Positions 40,001 through 55,000 of a stretch of DNA of 64,000 nucleotides are shown piece by piece. How positions within the stretch are numbered: the stretch's first letter is position 1; the number at the start of each line of letters is the position of its first letter. The notes under the pieces were generated by a model. The model made no database searches and had not been told where the DNA came from. It saw only the letters and a program-made list of their open reading frames with translations. The stretch spans positions 27,644,001-27,708,000 of the forward strand of contig NC_079882.1 in assembly GCF_029227915.1 (NCBI RefSeq), in the 5' to 3' direction. This DNA comes from Hydractinia symbiolongicarpus (lineage: Eukaryota; Cnidaria; Hydrozoa; Anthoathecata; Hydractiniidae). Position numbers and translations under genes: made by a program.

Positions 40001-43000
40001 CCTTCAACTTTAGATCGCCATTTAATAAAAACAGTGCCATTCACACAAAGAATATAGCTTTCAGTCACTTTAAAATCATTACAATATTGATCCATTTCAA
40101 ACAACCACTTTTTACCAGTTCTTTTGTATAAAAAACCATTAGCATTCACACACCATAGAATATGATTGTAAATGTATGGAAGTATGCATTCTTGCGATAT
40201 CGTATCACGAACAGTGCCAGTTTGATATGTACCATAGTTTCGCAAGTCATAATTTAAATTATTCTTGGATAAGATATAATTAGCCTTATTGCTAAAAAAA
40301 GCAAAATCTCCATGGTAATTAATCGAACTGTAACCAGTGCAGGTCCTGCTTGTCAATGCACACCTGATATAATCTAAAAAATATGATTTTTAATATAGTG
40401 TAAAATATATGCATGTGGGACTCTATTAGGTCTCGGGGTGGATTTTCTTCTTCTTTTCTTTAATTTGGCTTTCAGAAACTTTAAACAGATTGATCAATTA
40501 GTTGAAAGATTTATGGAAGATATATGGGGCAGGGGGCGAGGGAAATCAACCTTCATGGGTCATATGTTTAGAAAACTTAAAAACAAATAACGTTAAGTTA
40601 AAACAGATCTTACCTTTTAAAGGAAACTTGTGGTAACTAGGATTATTCAAGAAATTTACAAGAATATGTTGTTCATCATGTGCTAAGGTAAAGTCCTTCA
40701 CTTCCTCTGATGAAAATAACTCAATCCAGCTTTTATTAAAATACAAGTACAAATATGTATTATTTGAATCCAAACAAAATAGATAACCAACCATGTATTC
40801 CAACTTCTTGCAACTTTTATCAGAATGATATTTCCACTTGTTATTCGATACAGATGGTTCTATAGGATGTACAAAGATGCCATTTTCAGTAGTGCCACAA
40901 ATCCACTGATCATTATCTTTGTTAATAGCCACGCTAATGCAATCATTTTCGTATGTTGCTGGAACTGGTCCAGATATAACTAAAACAACAAATCAGTAAG
41001 GTAACGAACAAATCCTATTTGAAAGGTATTTTTTCTATTTAAGAATTACAAAGCCCAACAATGGAAATTAGTGTATTTTAGAGAAAAAAAAAACGTTTGT
41101 GTTCCTAATTAACAACTTACCAACGTTTTTAAACTTAGAAACAAATTTATCATGAGTAAAATTATGTTTCCAAACTTTTAAGTCTCTTAGAGCGAAATTT
41201 TGTTCAAATGCTGCTAGATGATCATAATAGCCACCAATTATAACAAAATCATTTCCATTTGATTTGATAGCACTATGAACCACACCATGCTTAGTAGCCA
41301 CTAGTGTTTGATTTAAATACAATGAAATAATGTTATTTTCTCTTGACCATATGAAAGCATAATCATTCCAGTTTGTCAATCCTTCACTTATATTTACAGG
41401 GTAGACTGCTCGTGTTAGCATTGTGGATGTTTGAACAGATACTATTAAGGATGAATGAGCTGATGATAAAGAAACTTGGAATCCAGTTCCACTACTCTTT
41501 TGTTTAACTCTTTGAAGACCAGATGAGATAATTGGAAATTCTGATAAATAATCTTTTCCTACAAATTCAGAAAAAAATATTTATAAGTGTGGGAATTTCC
41601 CCCTGCTCAGCCAATTTAATATCGTATTTGTTATTTGCAGCTTTAAGATTTTGTGTCTGATTTAATGTGACCCAATTGTGACTGACAGAAAGATAACGAC
41701 TTTTATTATAGAGATAAACGGTTTTATATAATTACTTAAGTTAGCAACACTTATTCAACATATAGTAGCAATCCTTAGCAAACTATAAAGAAAAACAAAA
41801 ACAAATTACCAATTGGTAATACTTTGCTGAAAATGTAATGGGGATCATGTGTATGACAGAAGACAGCTGTATTTGTCACATGGAAAGATGTACATTCATA
41901 TTCATTGAAAACAACATGCCATGAATTCAAAACTGACAGAAACCAGATCCCTTGGTACAAACAGAAACAAAGCCCATTGGGAGACATACGGAAACTAACA
42001 CAAGGGCCTGTTAAGTATAATTCTGCAGTGATACTGTCTTTTTGTTTGTAAATATTTCCATCATCCTTTAAAGTGTAAAGAGTATCATTGGCTTTGTCAT
42101 ATTCAAATTCCACAATATCATGTCCATATGCCAAATATGCATTAAAAACTAAATAACCACCATCTATAACAAAGAGGAAATTATATAGGCACATATATAA
42201 AACGAATACACCAACATGATGGCAAAGGACTACTATATACTCTCATAAAACAAATGAAATGTGCACTTTTTTTCAAAAAGAAGGAAGCATGTTATCAAAT
42301 AGACATCTGACATAAAATTAGATTTTAATTTATGTCAGATGTCTATTTGTAAATTTATTTATATACTTGGTGTTTCTATCTCTCTGCTTATAAACTTGGT
42401 GTTTCTATCTCTCTGCTTATATACTTGGTATTTCTATCTCTCTGCTTATATACTTGGTGTTTCTATCTCTCTGCTTATATACTTGGTGTTTCTATCTCTC
42501 TGCTTATATACTTGGTGTTTCTATCTCTCTGCTTGGTGAAAAATTATTTAAACAATTATAAGATAATGTAATAAAAATAGTTTACACACTACATGGCCGG
42601 AAAATAAATCTCTATTAGCTATGTCTCGCACTAAGTTTTAGTTTACCTCAAGGATTCTCAAGGTAAATATTTATGTTATAGTTACTTTATCCCTTACTTT
42701 ATCTACTTTATCTACTTTATCCCTTCATATATTTTTAATCTTCCTAATTTATGTTTCATCCTATTAAGTTTTAAATTCTATCCTCACCAAGTTGCACACC
42801 GATTTTATATTTACAGCACCACATTAAATGTAATATGAAATAATAAGAAAAATGTGCATGGTGAAAAAATGGCTCTGATTTTAATTGACATGTACCAGAA
42901 ATGTCAATTAAAATCAAAGGCATCACTGAAGTAAATGATTTTTAACAAACACAAAATTCCTCTGAAAATATATAGAAAGTTAACAAAACTTATTATTAGT

Positions 43001-46000
43001 AAAAGAAAAATATTTATCTTAATTTTCGCCAAGCTAAAGTAAATAAAATTTATCATGCAGTTTTTCATTCTTCTTTCCCCATAATTGAATTTCCCTCATT
43101 AAATTTTAAAATTTCAAGTCCCTTCACTAGGAAGAAATTTAAAATATTCCCAATAAATGTGTCTTTACGGTTTGTATGTTGAGTTTGTGTTGTAAAGCAT
43201 GTCATATTGTTTAATAAATACTTAACAACATTTAATTATAGTTAAATGTTTAGGCAGGTTTAGCAATAACATTATCCTAAAAGGTTCCACTATTAGCATT
43301 CTAACACAAAGGATACTGATTTAAATAAAAAATGGAATACATATTATCAGGCAAATTACTAAAAGTTATATTGTTCAAAATTAAAAGGTAAGAAAAACTA
43401 GTAGCAAGAGAACGAAAAAAGGGAGGATTTTTATTTTGAAACAAAATTTATTTTTTGTGAGTAAAAAAATGTCTATGGGTATTTTTAAAAACAGCTTAAT
43501 TTTGCAGTATTGAATTATGAGGATTTGCTAAAATACTGAAAAAGTATTACTTTATCATAAAGACTGTGGGTTGATACTATTGTCTCAAAATATTTTTAGT
43601 GTTTCACCCTTAGCTTTTGAGCTTAATTTTGTTTTTGGCTCTGGTAAGGCTATAATTATATATTGACCTTACTCAAACATTTAATGGTAAACAATAGTAG
43701 TTCTAAGAAGTATGGCCATAAGCACTTGATTCCCCTTATGTTATACAGGCCAAAAATAAAAGCTAAAAATGTTGCTAGTTGTTTTGCCCTATATCGAGTT
43801 CTGCCTTTTAAGCTTGATGTTAATCATTTCAAGGAAGTTTTTCGTATGTTGTAAACGCTGTGTTAGGGACACACAATTTGATCTTAATCAATAGCTAACA
43901 CTAAACTGCAAAATATAAGATTTAGAAAGTAATTTACAGTTCAAATTCTTACCCGGAACCAGTTGAACAACATCTTTAGAGACATTAAGAAATAAAATAA
44001 AATTTGCATCAGCATAAAAGTCAATGTCCATTATTTTCCCTTCATAACGGAGGATATCTATATTATTGTTAATATATCGAATACCAGAAGGTTCAATGCA
44101 GTATAACCAGTTGGCAGGACCACCATAAATACGACGGCACACATCTCTATATTCAGGTGACACTGTTCTCAACAATGTCGGTGGAGGAGTGGTTCGTTCA
44201 TAAAGAGTATAACTATACACACCACCACCAACAAAATCATAGATGTAAAGAGTATTTTCATATGATGTTGAGTAATGCTGCCGAGTTAACCCATGAAACA
44301 TATATAAGCCAGAATTGTCTGAAAAACAATAATTCTAAACATTTATACACAATTATGAGTATAAATTTTTTTGTGATACAGTTTTTTTTCATTACATAAA
44401 TTGCTTTGCCATCTAAAAAAACTATTATTATGCAAGTTGGTTTTTTAAATAAGGACAAAAAATAAATAAGCAGCGTTGTGTGTGAAATTTCACAAAAATA
44501 TAAATATACCTTCAGGCGATCTTGGGTACCTCTTTAAATCATGAGAATGTAAACATATAATATATGTACTAGCAACATCAAAGTCTAAACAGTTGCTTCT
44601 AGACATTGCTAATGTCCATCTACCCTTGGAAGGAATCCATTCTAAGATGTTGCCATTACTTAAACACCACAGAACACCATCTTTGCTAGTTCTAAGTTTT
44701 GTACATGTAACTGGTGGGAGTGATGTCCAATCTCCTGGTACTAGTGATGTAGTTAACGGTCTGCTAACAACAGTATTACCAGCTCTGAGGCCATAGATTA
44801 TTCCAGTTGCATCACTAACTACAATCTGATAAACACAACAAGGCGCAATAAGTGTAAAATCCGGAGTTCCTATGTAAATGAATTATTATTGCTAAAATCT
44901 AATTGCAACAAAACAGTTAAGTAAAACATTCTTTTTTGCGTCAGTCAACATAGTAAATAAAGCTGATTTTGGCTGTCTTACTTATAGCACAACATATGTT
45001 CTTTATGAAACTAGAAATAAAAAAAATATTGAAATACTGTAATGTTAGAAAAACATTTGATTAGCATTTATCATGGGAGTACATACATAAAGTTTGTTTA
45101 TGAATACTTTTAAAGATACTATAGATACTAGGCAGGGAACCTACTGTCGAAACACCAGCTTAAGCCACAAGTAACTGTGTTACTCTCCGTAGAAGAAAAG
45201 GTTAAGTACATAAGTGTAGGTAAAACATGTCACAGATTCAAGGGTGGTTTTCAGTAAAAGCACACAGTGTAATTAGGCATGTAAAGCTTTTTTACAAAAT
45301 TTTCTGATTAAAAACATTTGGCCTTAAACCTAGAACATGTATTATTCAGACCCTATCTGCCTTACTTTTTATGTTTTCTGCACACGTCTCTGTCAAAACT
45401 AATATATTGTCAAAAAGTATTTATTAACATCACCAAACATGCCTTAATTTAAAAACTAAGCCAACTACGATGATTGGACAAAAAACTAAAATTAGCTCCT
45501 TTTCATCAAACAGGTCTAAGAACATACAATATAAAGTGTTAAATCACTGTTTCATGTTTAAAGAAGCTAAAGTTTAAAAGTCAAGTAGGTTTTTATAGTA
45601 ATTGGTTTGGAGTTATTGTGTGAAATCTTGATTTGTACTAATATTAAAGACCTGAATGACTTAATCTTGAATTCTCAAGGTGACATATCTTGTGGTAAGC
45701 AGTAAGTGGTAAATATATTCATTGCTAATATCACCATTCACCATTGTGTTAAGAAGGGAAGACCAGCGCAATGAGGTATTCAAGATAGCAAAACAAACGA
45801 AGAAGATTAATCAAGATGTTGTAGGTGAGAAGTGTGGAGAGGAGGAGAAAAGGGTAGCTTGGAAGAATTATTATCAGAGGTTGCTTAACACTGAGTTTGA
45901 TTGGGATGAGGATAATATGTCTGATGATGATGTTGTAGAAGGGCCAGCTATGCAGATCAAGACAGAATGGGTAGCGGAGGCTATTAGGAAATTGAAGATC

Positions 46001-49000
46001 GGCAAGGCTGCAGGAGTATCAGGTATTGTTGCAGAGATGGTAAAAGCATCTGGACATATTGGAGTTGAGCTTATTACAAGTCTTGTTAATCAGATTATAA
46101 AGGATAGTGCTATTCCGAGTGAGTGGCAGTTGAGTGTAATAGTGAATTGTTTCAAGAGCAAGGGTGATGCATTAGAAAGAGGTAACTATAAAGGTTTGAA
46201 GTTGGTTGATCAAGTAATGAAAGTTATTGAAAGAGTAATTGATAAGTTACTTAGAGAAAGTATTGATATAGATAAGATGCAATTTGGTTTTGTTCCAGGG
46301 CGTGGCACTACATATGCTATATTTTTACTCAGACAGCTTCAGGAAAAGTATTTAGAAAAGAGAAAGAATCTCTATTTTGCCTTTGTAGATTTAGAGAAAG
46401 CTTTTGATAGTGCCACGTAAAGTTATTTGGTGGGCTATGAGAAAATTAGGTGTGGATGAGTGGCTAGTTACGATGGTACAGTCTATGTACAGCAATGCTA
46501 GAAGTCGTGTCAGGATTAACGATTCACTTAGTGATGAATTTAGTGTAAATGTTGGTGTACATCAGGGTTCTGTACTTAGTCCTTTGTTGTTTATTCTAGT
46601 CTTAGAAGCGCTGTCGATGGAGTTCAGAACAGGTTGTCCATGGGAGTTATTGTATGCAGATGATTTGGTTCTCATAGCAGAGTCGATGGAAGAATTAGTA
46701 GAAAAGTTTGAGAAGTGGAAGAAAGGACTAGAAGAGAAGGGGCGAAGGGTGAACACAGCAAAGTCTAAAGTCATGATTAGTAGCATTGCAGCCAAGTGTG
46801 ACCTTGTAGTTGGAAAGTGGCCTTGTGGAGTTTGCAGGAAAGGGGTTGGTAGTAACTCAATTTTTTGTCAGACTTGCAAGCATTGGGTACATAAGAAGTG
46901 CAGTAGTATTGGTGGAACGTTAAGGGCTGACATCCAGTTTGTATGCAAGTGTTGCAAAGGTGAGATTATAGAGAATGAAGTATTTCCAGCTTCAATGATG
47001 TACAACAGTGGCTCGTTAGAGATAATTGAGAACTTCTGTTACTTAGGTGATATGTTGGGCAGTGAAGGGGTGTTGGAAGAAGTGTTACTTGCAGTATAGG
47101 TTCTGCTTGGAAAAAGTTCAGAGAGTTACTTCCTTTGTTGACTAGCAGAGTCTTGTCAATTGAGTTAAAAGGTAGGTTGTATGAGGCCTGTGTAAGAAGT
47201 GTTATGTTGTACGGTAGTGAGACATGGGCAGTGAAGCAGGAAGATTTTGACCATTTAGAAAGGAATGATATGAGAATGGTTAGGTGGGTGTGTAACGCCA
47301 GTCTGAGAGACAGGAAGAGTTCAGAAGCAGGCTAAGTATCCGTAGAATTGAAGATGTTATCCCGATAAGAAGATTGAATTGGCCGGGGCACTTGGAAAGA
47401 ATGGTGGGGATAATTGGGTAAGAAAGTGTAGACTTGATAATTCCTAGGGCAAAGCCCAGAGGCAGACCGAGAAACACTTGGCAGGAGGTTATAAGGACAG
47501 ACTTGATACAGAGGAAGTTGAGTTTAGATCTAACACAGTCTAGATCAGATTGGAAGAGGGTCATTAATATACCCCGTCCAACCCATGCTAGCATGGAAAA
47601 CGGATGTTAAGCCGAGAATGATGATGATGATGATGACCACCGACACCTAATATTTATTATTTGAAAACTTTCCTGCTTAAAAAAAAAATAAAGGCTGACA
47701 AACTGGACAGATTGACAAAAATGCTGCCATTGATATGTCTGTTTACCCATACTTTTAGCTGCTATGCCAAGTTCATAAGACACTCAGAAATTCACCAAGA
47801 CACAGATGTAAAAGCAGTAGAATTATAAGACCATCTAAGAATTGTGGCTTGCTAGCTAGTGATGTATTTTCACTTTTACTAGAATATAAAAAAAAGGAAT
47901 GGAGGCAGATTTTCGACAAAATTTTGGACAAAAATTTTGAGATAAGAGCAGTTTTTCCTAGCTGATAAAGCCAGTGGAAAAATCCACTGAGGCAGGATAA
48001 AATTGAAAAAGAAGCGTCATTTGAATTTTGATGACGTCATCAATCCGTCCCTTCCGAAATGGATTTGGACACAGGTTTGGAAAAATTAATGGCTTCAGTA
48101 ATTTAATATAAGATATTGATGCTAAAATAGTAATATTGACGTTGCTCCTTAACGTCAGATAATAAAATTTAAAAAATCACTTTTTCGGCTACATCAAAGG
48201 AAAATGAATACATTCACTTTGCCTAGCACAGACAGAAGGACACACACTCTTTATTATTATAAGAGCTGGTATTATTATTTTTTCACATCAACAATCCCTC
48301 CCAGTTCTGAAATAACTGGGTTTACCAAACCTTGTAATTTTTTAACATTTACAGCCCCAGGTTGATTCTTCTTTCTTTCTTTTTAACAGTTGTAAATTTA
48401 TTTGGCCTAAAAAATTTATTTGGTAATCTAATATCTCCTTTGAGGGTAAACTTTTATGTTAAGGTCAAAATAATACATCTTATTTACTAAGATTGCATCC
48501 ACTGCGTTACAGCAATTTAACTGGACAGGTTATAAGAAACAAAACAAGCCTTCCAACAGGATAATATAATGAAAAACCATACCTGGCAAAGAGCTTCTAT
48601 AGACTTGGCTGTCGATTCCGAGGCACAGTATGTATTCGTCAGAAATAAAGTCGTAGGATTTACAAAGTTTATTCACATAAACATAAGAGTTAGTTGAATT
48701 TGTTATTCGAGGTTGTCCATTGTATTGAATTCTAATGAAATATCCATATTTATCCACTCTAAATGCATCAGAATTTTTAGGAACACTACTGCCCTCAAAA
48801 TGGACTATTTTTTTGGTTGGTTGATCCATGCCATCAATTCCAATATATTGTTCATAAACAAAATAACATTCAACGTAACAACATTTGTGACACCTCGTAG
48901 AGTGGAAAAGATAAATCACAGATTCATCAAAACTTATTTGCACCTCATGTGTATTAACTGATTTTCGAACTTCGTGATGCTCACCTAGAAAGAGATTGAA

Positions 49001-52000
49001 AACAATACAGTTAATACCACATCAACAAGATACTCATTTATACTACATAGACAGCCTAAAAAATGCAACAGCAAAAATACATAAATAATAACAACAATTT
49101 GCATCTAATCATTAGTTTGTTTGACTTACCAAATGTGTTGCATAAAACAACATCTAATTCCAGTTGAAAGAAGGACCCACGATAAGACACAGGGTAAATT
49201 CGTAAATGTTGAGCATAGATGGGGAAAGGAAAGGATAAATATTCAATTCCAGATTTACTTTTCCTAAATATCTAATAAAAAATATAAATCAATTGTAATG
49301 TAAAATATTTTTCCCCTTGGGCTTAATAAAATGTTTAGGCTTCATAAAATGTTAGTACAAATTACATAGGCTTTTGTTGTTCATTTCTACTGCAAAGTGC
49401 AGATACCGATTTTAGAGACAGGAGAATAATAAAGTGTTATGTTTAATAGTTTAAAAAGTTTTTAAATGATTGGCAACAGATATTTAAAAGCAACTGTAAA
49501 AAAGCTCTGAATTGTTGCCAAAAAAATAATTGTTTAATTGTTTGAAGGCGCATACAAAAAGAAAGTATTCTTTTGAAAGATTTTGCTTTCTATAATCAAC
49601 CAAAAAGCTAATTTTACATAGACAATAACAATCTTTATATAGTTATAATCTTGTGGATATACTCACAAGTTCACCACCATCTGCATTTGAAATGTTATGC
49701 CAAATCGTATAATTTACAGCATAACGTATGCTAAATTCATCCGCGTAGTATAAAGGGTGACTAGCAACTTTTATCATTGCTAGAAACAAAGTAACACCAA
49801 AATCAACCTCTAAATAATTTTCAGGACCATGACAGTTTCTCCACTGATCTTGTACATCAAAACTTGCTGCCGTTGCTGTGAGAGCATTGTCTGCACAAGA
49901 TACTCCAGGTTGTGAAAATTTTAGTGGTATTGGACTTCCGTATTGCAACTCGTAACATTCTAAAAATTTTTGTTGAATAATTTAAAATAATTTAGCAGAA
50001 TAAGATGGATAAAAACATATCACAACGCATAAATTATGTCATACTCAAGAAAGTGTTTGGAATTATCAAAGAAAACAAAAAAGAGTTATTTGACAAGAAT
50101 CTTTTAAGTTATGTATTCACGGGTAAGAAGAAAAATATAGGTAGATAAGTATCTTTGATTGATTTGTCAAGGTCTGAGCAAGAGATGAATGCAAGCTAAG
50201 TGCAGGCAAAGTCTATTTAACATTGAAACATATCCTTTTTAAAATGTGCAAATAAAAAAATCAGGAATTCCTTATGTTTTATATCTATACTCTCCTCTCC
50301 TTTGAAGAACATATTCTCATTAAATGTCCTAAGCATTTGTATATTACCAGTGAACACTGTAGAATAATCAGTTATTGCTAGTTTTTATTGATTTTTCTGG
50401 ATTTACAAAAGATTAAAGAGATGCAAAAAAATGTGAATTTGCATAAGGAAATAAACACTGAAATTCAAAAAATGCTTATTGGTAATGGCATGTCCCTTTG
50501 TCGTAGTACTCAACAGCCACAAATCTATTTGGGTGCTTTGGGGATAGCACACAATAATTATTTATTTTAAAAGAAGCTGTAATAAGTATGAAAATAACCA
50601 GGTGAATTATTTGGTTTAAAGGAAAACAGTAACATTAAATACTATATAATATATGTATAATGAAGATTTAAATCAAGACAGATATTATATTACCAACTTA
50701 AATTATAAAACCATTGTACTGTATTAAAAATGAAACATACCAAGTTTTTTTAATTGCATGGTATTTTTAGTGAAACAGTCCTCAACATGAGAAATTTCAG
50801 GTATATTTTTTATCCATAAGTAAAAACCTTTAAACCCCAATATCTCTGCAACTGTTGGTCAAAGATACATGATCCTATACATTTTCTTGATCAGTGTTCA
50901 AGAGCTATATGGAAAAAGGCAACAGGTTTACAAATTTCTAAAAAAACGTTCTTGTCTTCCAGTCTTTGGTAACAGCAGCAAAATTTTTAAACCCTTATAT
51001 TTCCTTAGGTGTTTTTCAACCTCTACACATTACAGGCAACAAATAAACTAAATTTCACCAATCTTTTTTGTATTTGCAGTGTTGACATCAGCAAAAATTT
51101 AAAGTAACATTATTTTTTATTGTCCTTCTGCCTACGTAGATTTCTCCATGGGGTTTATCAACTGGTTACTACAATAATTATGTTTTTCATCTTTTTTTAA
51201 AAAAAATTGTACTTAAAGGGATTTCAATATAATATAATTATGTTCCCAATTCATCAGTTTTTTTATTTCTGCAGTAATATATTAGACTAGTAGATAAGAA
51301 CCTTGAAAATATCCACTTAAGCAAAAAGAAATAAAAAAGGTCTATAATTTGAATTTACTTAGTGCACAAGAATAATTTTTCACAATTTTTAGCCATTATG
51401 TAGAGTTTGAAATATTAATCAAAATAATGTATAGGACCACAAGGTTTTGATCAGCACTTAAATAGATATAAAAGTTCAAACATTTTGCTGGTATCAGCAA
51501 AGTCGAAACAATATACCTAAAAAAAATATTTAGAAATTTGCTTACCCATTTGCTTATTGCATAGGGTTAGAAATGCTGTTTAAAAAAATTTATATGATGG
51601 TATCATTTTCTTGTCTGTTTTGAAACAGGTGATTGGCCAGACTTTGAAAAAATTTGTTCTAATTTGGTCCTAGGTGGTCCCTAGTTACCAGATTAGTAAA
51701 AAATAACTTATGGCACCATCCTGTCTTCAACATATATTTAGTGTCAAAGTTATAAGTGCATAGTAATAGCTTCATTGAATTAAATGAAGTTGTGTTGTGA
51801 AGTTTACTTTGTCAATTAGTATTTGAGAACTGCATTTTTCATCAATTTCAAAAAATTGAAATATCCGCTTATGTTTTTCACTAACGTAGCCTAATATATA
51901 TTGTATAAGATCCCAATTTTGGGGATTGTTAACCTATTCTTTTTAACATAGCAGAAATCAGAAGATATGTTAAAGCATCCTTATTTAGGTTGATGAAAAT

Positions 52001-55000
52001 TCAAATAGAATTGAAAATTACAGCTCACATCATCCTTATTCACAATTTTAATAAAACATATTTTTTTGGCATTCTTAATTTTGGCTAAGTTAATCTTTTC
52101 TTATACTATATTACTGTCAAATTTTATCAGTTCACCCTTATTAATGTCCCTGACAGGATTATCAATGCACAACAGAGACTGTAAAATATAAACTTTTTAC
52201 CATCACAAATTTGACGAGGTTGCACTTATCTTAATGAACAAGGAAACAATATAAACACCAAAGGTAAAAGACTAATTTTTAAATAAAAAAACATACCAAG
52301 ATTGACATGTTTGTTTAGCTTCCATGTCTTACCAGACAAAGCAATATCTTTCTCCTCTCCATTAAAAGGTTCGAAAACAATGACCAGTGATGTTCCATAA
52401 TGCCAATTTGGCATGTTAAAAACAGCTTGCAATAATGTTGACATACCAACAATCCTGTATGAGTCGAAAGCTCCTTTAACTAATACAATGCCTGACCTAT
52501 TTTCTTGAATGGATAAACTATTATATTCACAAAAAGCAACAAAATCTTGTGATTTATTGATATACATCGTAGCTTTTAACTTGAAGACTTCATCAGCAGA
52601 CCCAAAAGAAGATATCAACATATTAGTAGTTGATAAGACTGTTGCACCTCGTGCATTGTTAACTTCTTTAATGTATAAACCTAATTTCTTGTTTAAATTA
52701 AAATCTGCTTCGTTATTTGAGCATGTTCCATCCAATACTGCTGACAAGGGCATTACAAGATCGGTTTGCATCGTTCCATTTGGAATGTCAGTCACTGAAA
52801 AGTAATAGAAGTAAAAGAATGATATTTAACATTGTCATATAATTGCAATCACTGATTTTCACACAAAATAAAGATAGGCAAAAGTATCACAAAATTAATG
52901 CACAATAACACGCAAGTTAACCTATTAAAAAACATCGGGAAAATACATAAACTAATAATTTAGTTTAAATCGAATCCAAAGTGTAAACTGATTTTACCTT
53001 CTTTTAAGCTAAAAACATCAAAGGTTGTTTTGGTTATGTTAATACTCCCAACAATTTTTCAATATATCATTTTTAATATAGCTCTGTTTAAAGCAAATTT
53101 TAAAATAGATTTTTTTATTTTAAAATCTAAAATTTGTAAATATATTGTTTAGGAGTCTCAGAATGCTGAAACGTTAGCTAAATTTTGATTACAATTTTTT
53201 GGAAAGTGTTATTTCCATCCTCCCCTTATAGAAATAGGGTTAATAAGACAGAGTAAGTAATAATAACATACCCTTCGCAGAAAAAGAAACAGTAAGACCC
53301 GAACCACAATTGTCAGGGTTTACAATGCAATCATCTGAATCATAAGGTAGTGTCTTTAACTGAGATTTCAATGTCGAGTTAATAACCAAACCATCTGATT
53401 CTAGATATGCTCCTTCAACAGGAGAAAAATCTTGCATACTCTGTTTATCTTCAAAAGATCCAGTTAATGGCCAATGATGGGAAGCTTTAAATAAATGTTT
53501 TTTTGATAATAATTATAAAATATTAAAATATGTAGAAAACTATTAAAATTGAAAAGTCTAATCTGGCCTTAATAAGCTTTGAAATTATTTACAAGTTAAA
53601 ATGTTATGTTGGGAACAAGGTTTGTAATAATTAAGGACTCTTATTACGTTTTGTAATTGACTCCTCATATAACTCCACACTCATAGAGGATTTGCATGGT
53701 TGGCATCTTGGGTAAAACTCAATATATTCTGCAATCAAAGGATATTTAAAGATATATCTTGAATCTCCTTCCCCATCAGCATATGTGGACCAGACAGCCT
53801 ATTTAAAAAGCACTTAATAAAGTTAATAATTTGCTAACAATGTTTACTAAACAAAAATAACAAAACTGACCGTACATAACTATACATAATTGCTTCTTTG
53901 TACTCACCACTGGTTTGTTCGTCGGATAGTAGAAATCTTTCTTCTGAACACCAGTGTATGGCTTCTTGGACCAATAAGATTCCCCATAGTATATAAAAAA
54001 TCCTGTTGTGGAGTAGTCACTTGTGTATTTAAATTTACGAACAACAATAGAAGTCAGTTTTCTTTTTCGACCTAAATCAATTCCAAGCCAAACCTTTTTC
54101 TCAGTTTCTGTTTGGTAGTAGTCACTTCCTGAAATTCTCCAACCTTCAAATCGAGCTGTATTCAACCTTGCAGCATTTGCATTTAAGTAATTAGTAATTT
54201 CAGTCCCGCCATGTGACATTTGCGCATCACTTATGAGGCCACTTTGTAGACCAACAGGGGAAGCATCTACATGTTAAGAGATTTAATGAAATAAAGAATT
54301 ACCATGTTTAACGTTTTATGCAAAATGAAAGAAACATAGTACTTACATCCCCAATAAGGGCAACCATAAAGCTCAAATCTTGCATAAAAGTACGGAAAAG
54401 TGTAATTGTATTCAATTGGGATAAAAGAAACTTCCTTCGTGATTATAGCTTTATCAAACCAAACATAGTTTTCATCATTGCTTAATTTAAACACCTAAAA
54501 TATATAGTCATAAAATAATGATTACATAGCTGTTATAAATTATTATACTGCTCAGCAGAGTTTGTAGAGAAGTATTGCAGCGTACATGTAACATGCATGC
54601 CTTATAATATTTAAAAAGAAATATATTTACAAACTTGTTTACATGCCATGTTTGATTTGAACACATGAAAGGAAAGTTGTACATTATGTAACTTGTTTGA
54701 TGTAAACATCAAAACATCTAAACACATCTAAAACACATAGCGAATCATTTTTTTTTTGTACATAATCTATCTGCATTTTGCCGATTACATGACTTGTGAT
54801 GTATCAAAGAAATAATAACAAGAAAATATTTGCACATGCAAATTGTGTAAATTGGAAACTATTTACTTAAGATCATTGGGTTCATACAATTATTGTCATG
54901 TAAAGGCGTTTTAAAAACTTCATTTAGGCAGCACACTATATAAAGTTGTATAAAATATTTACATGTTGGAATTACAATTATGAAATAAAAAGTCATGGTA

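Noticed and set aside
42361-42537. Regular repeats that could suggest a CRISPR array
   Set aside because: Units are head-to-tail with no unique spacers, in an animal intron.
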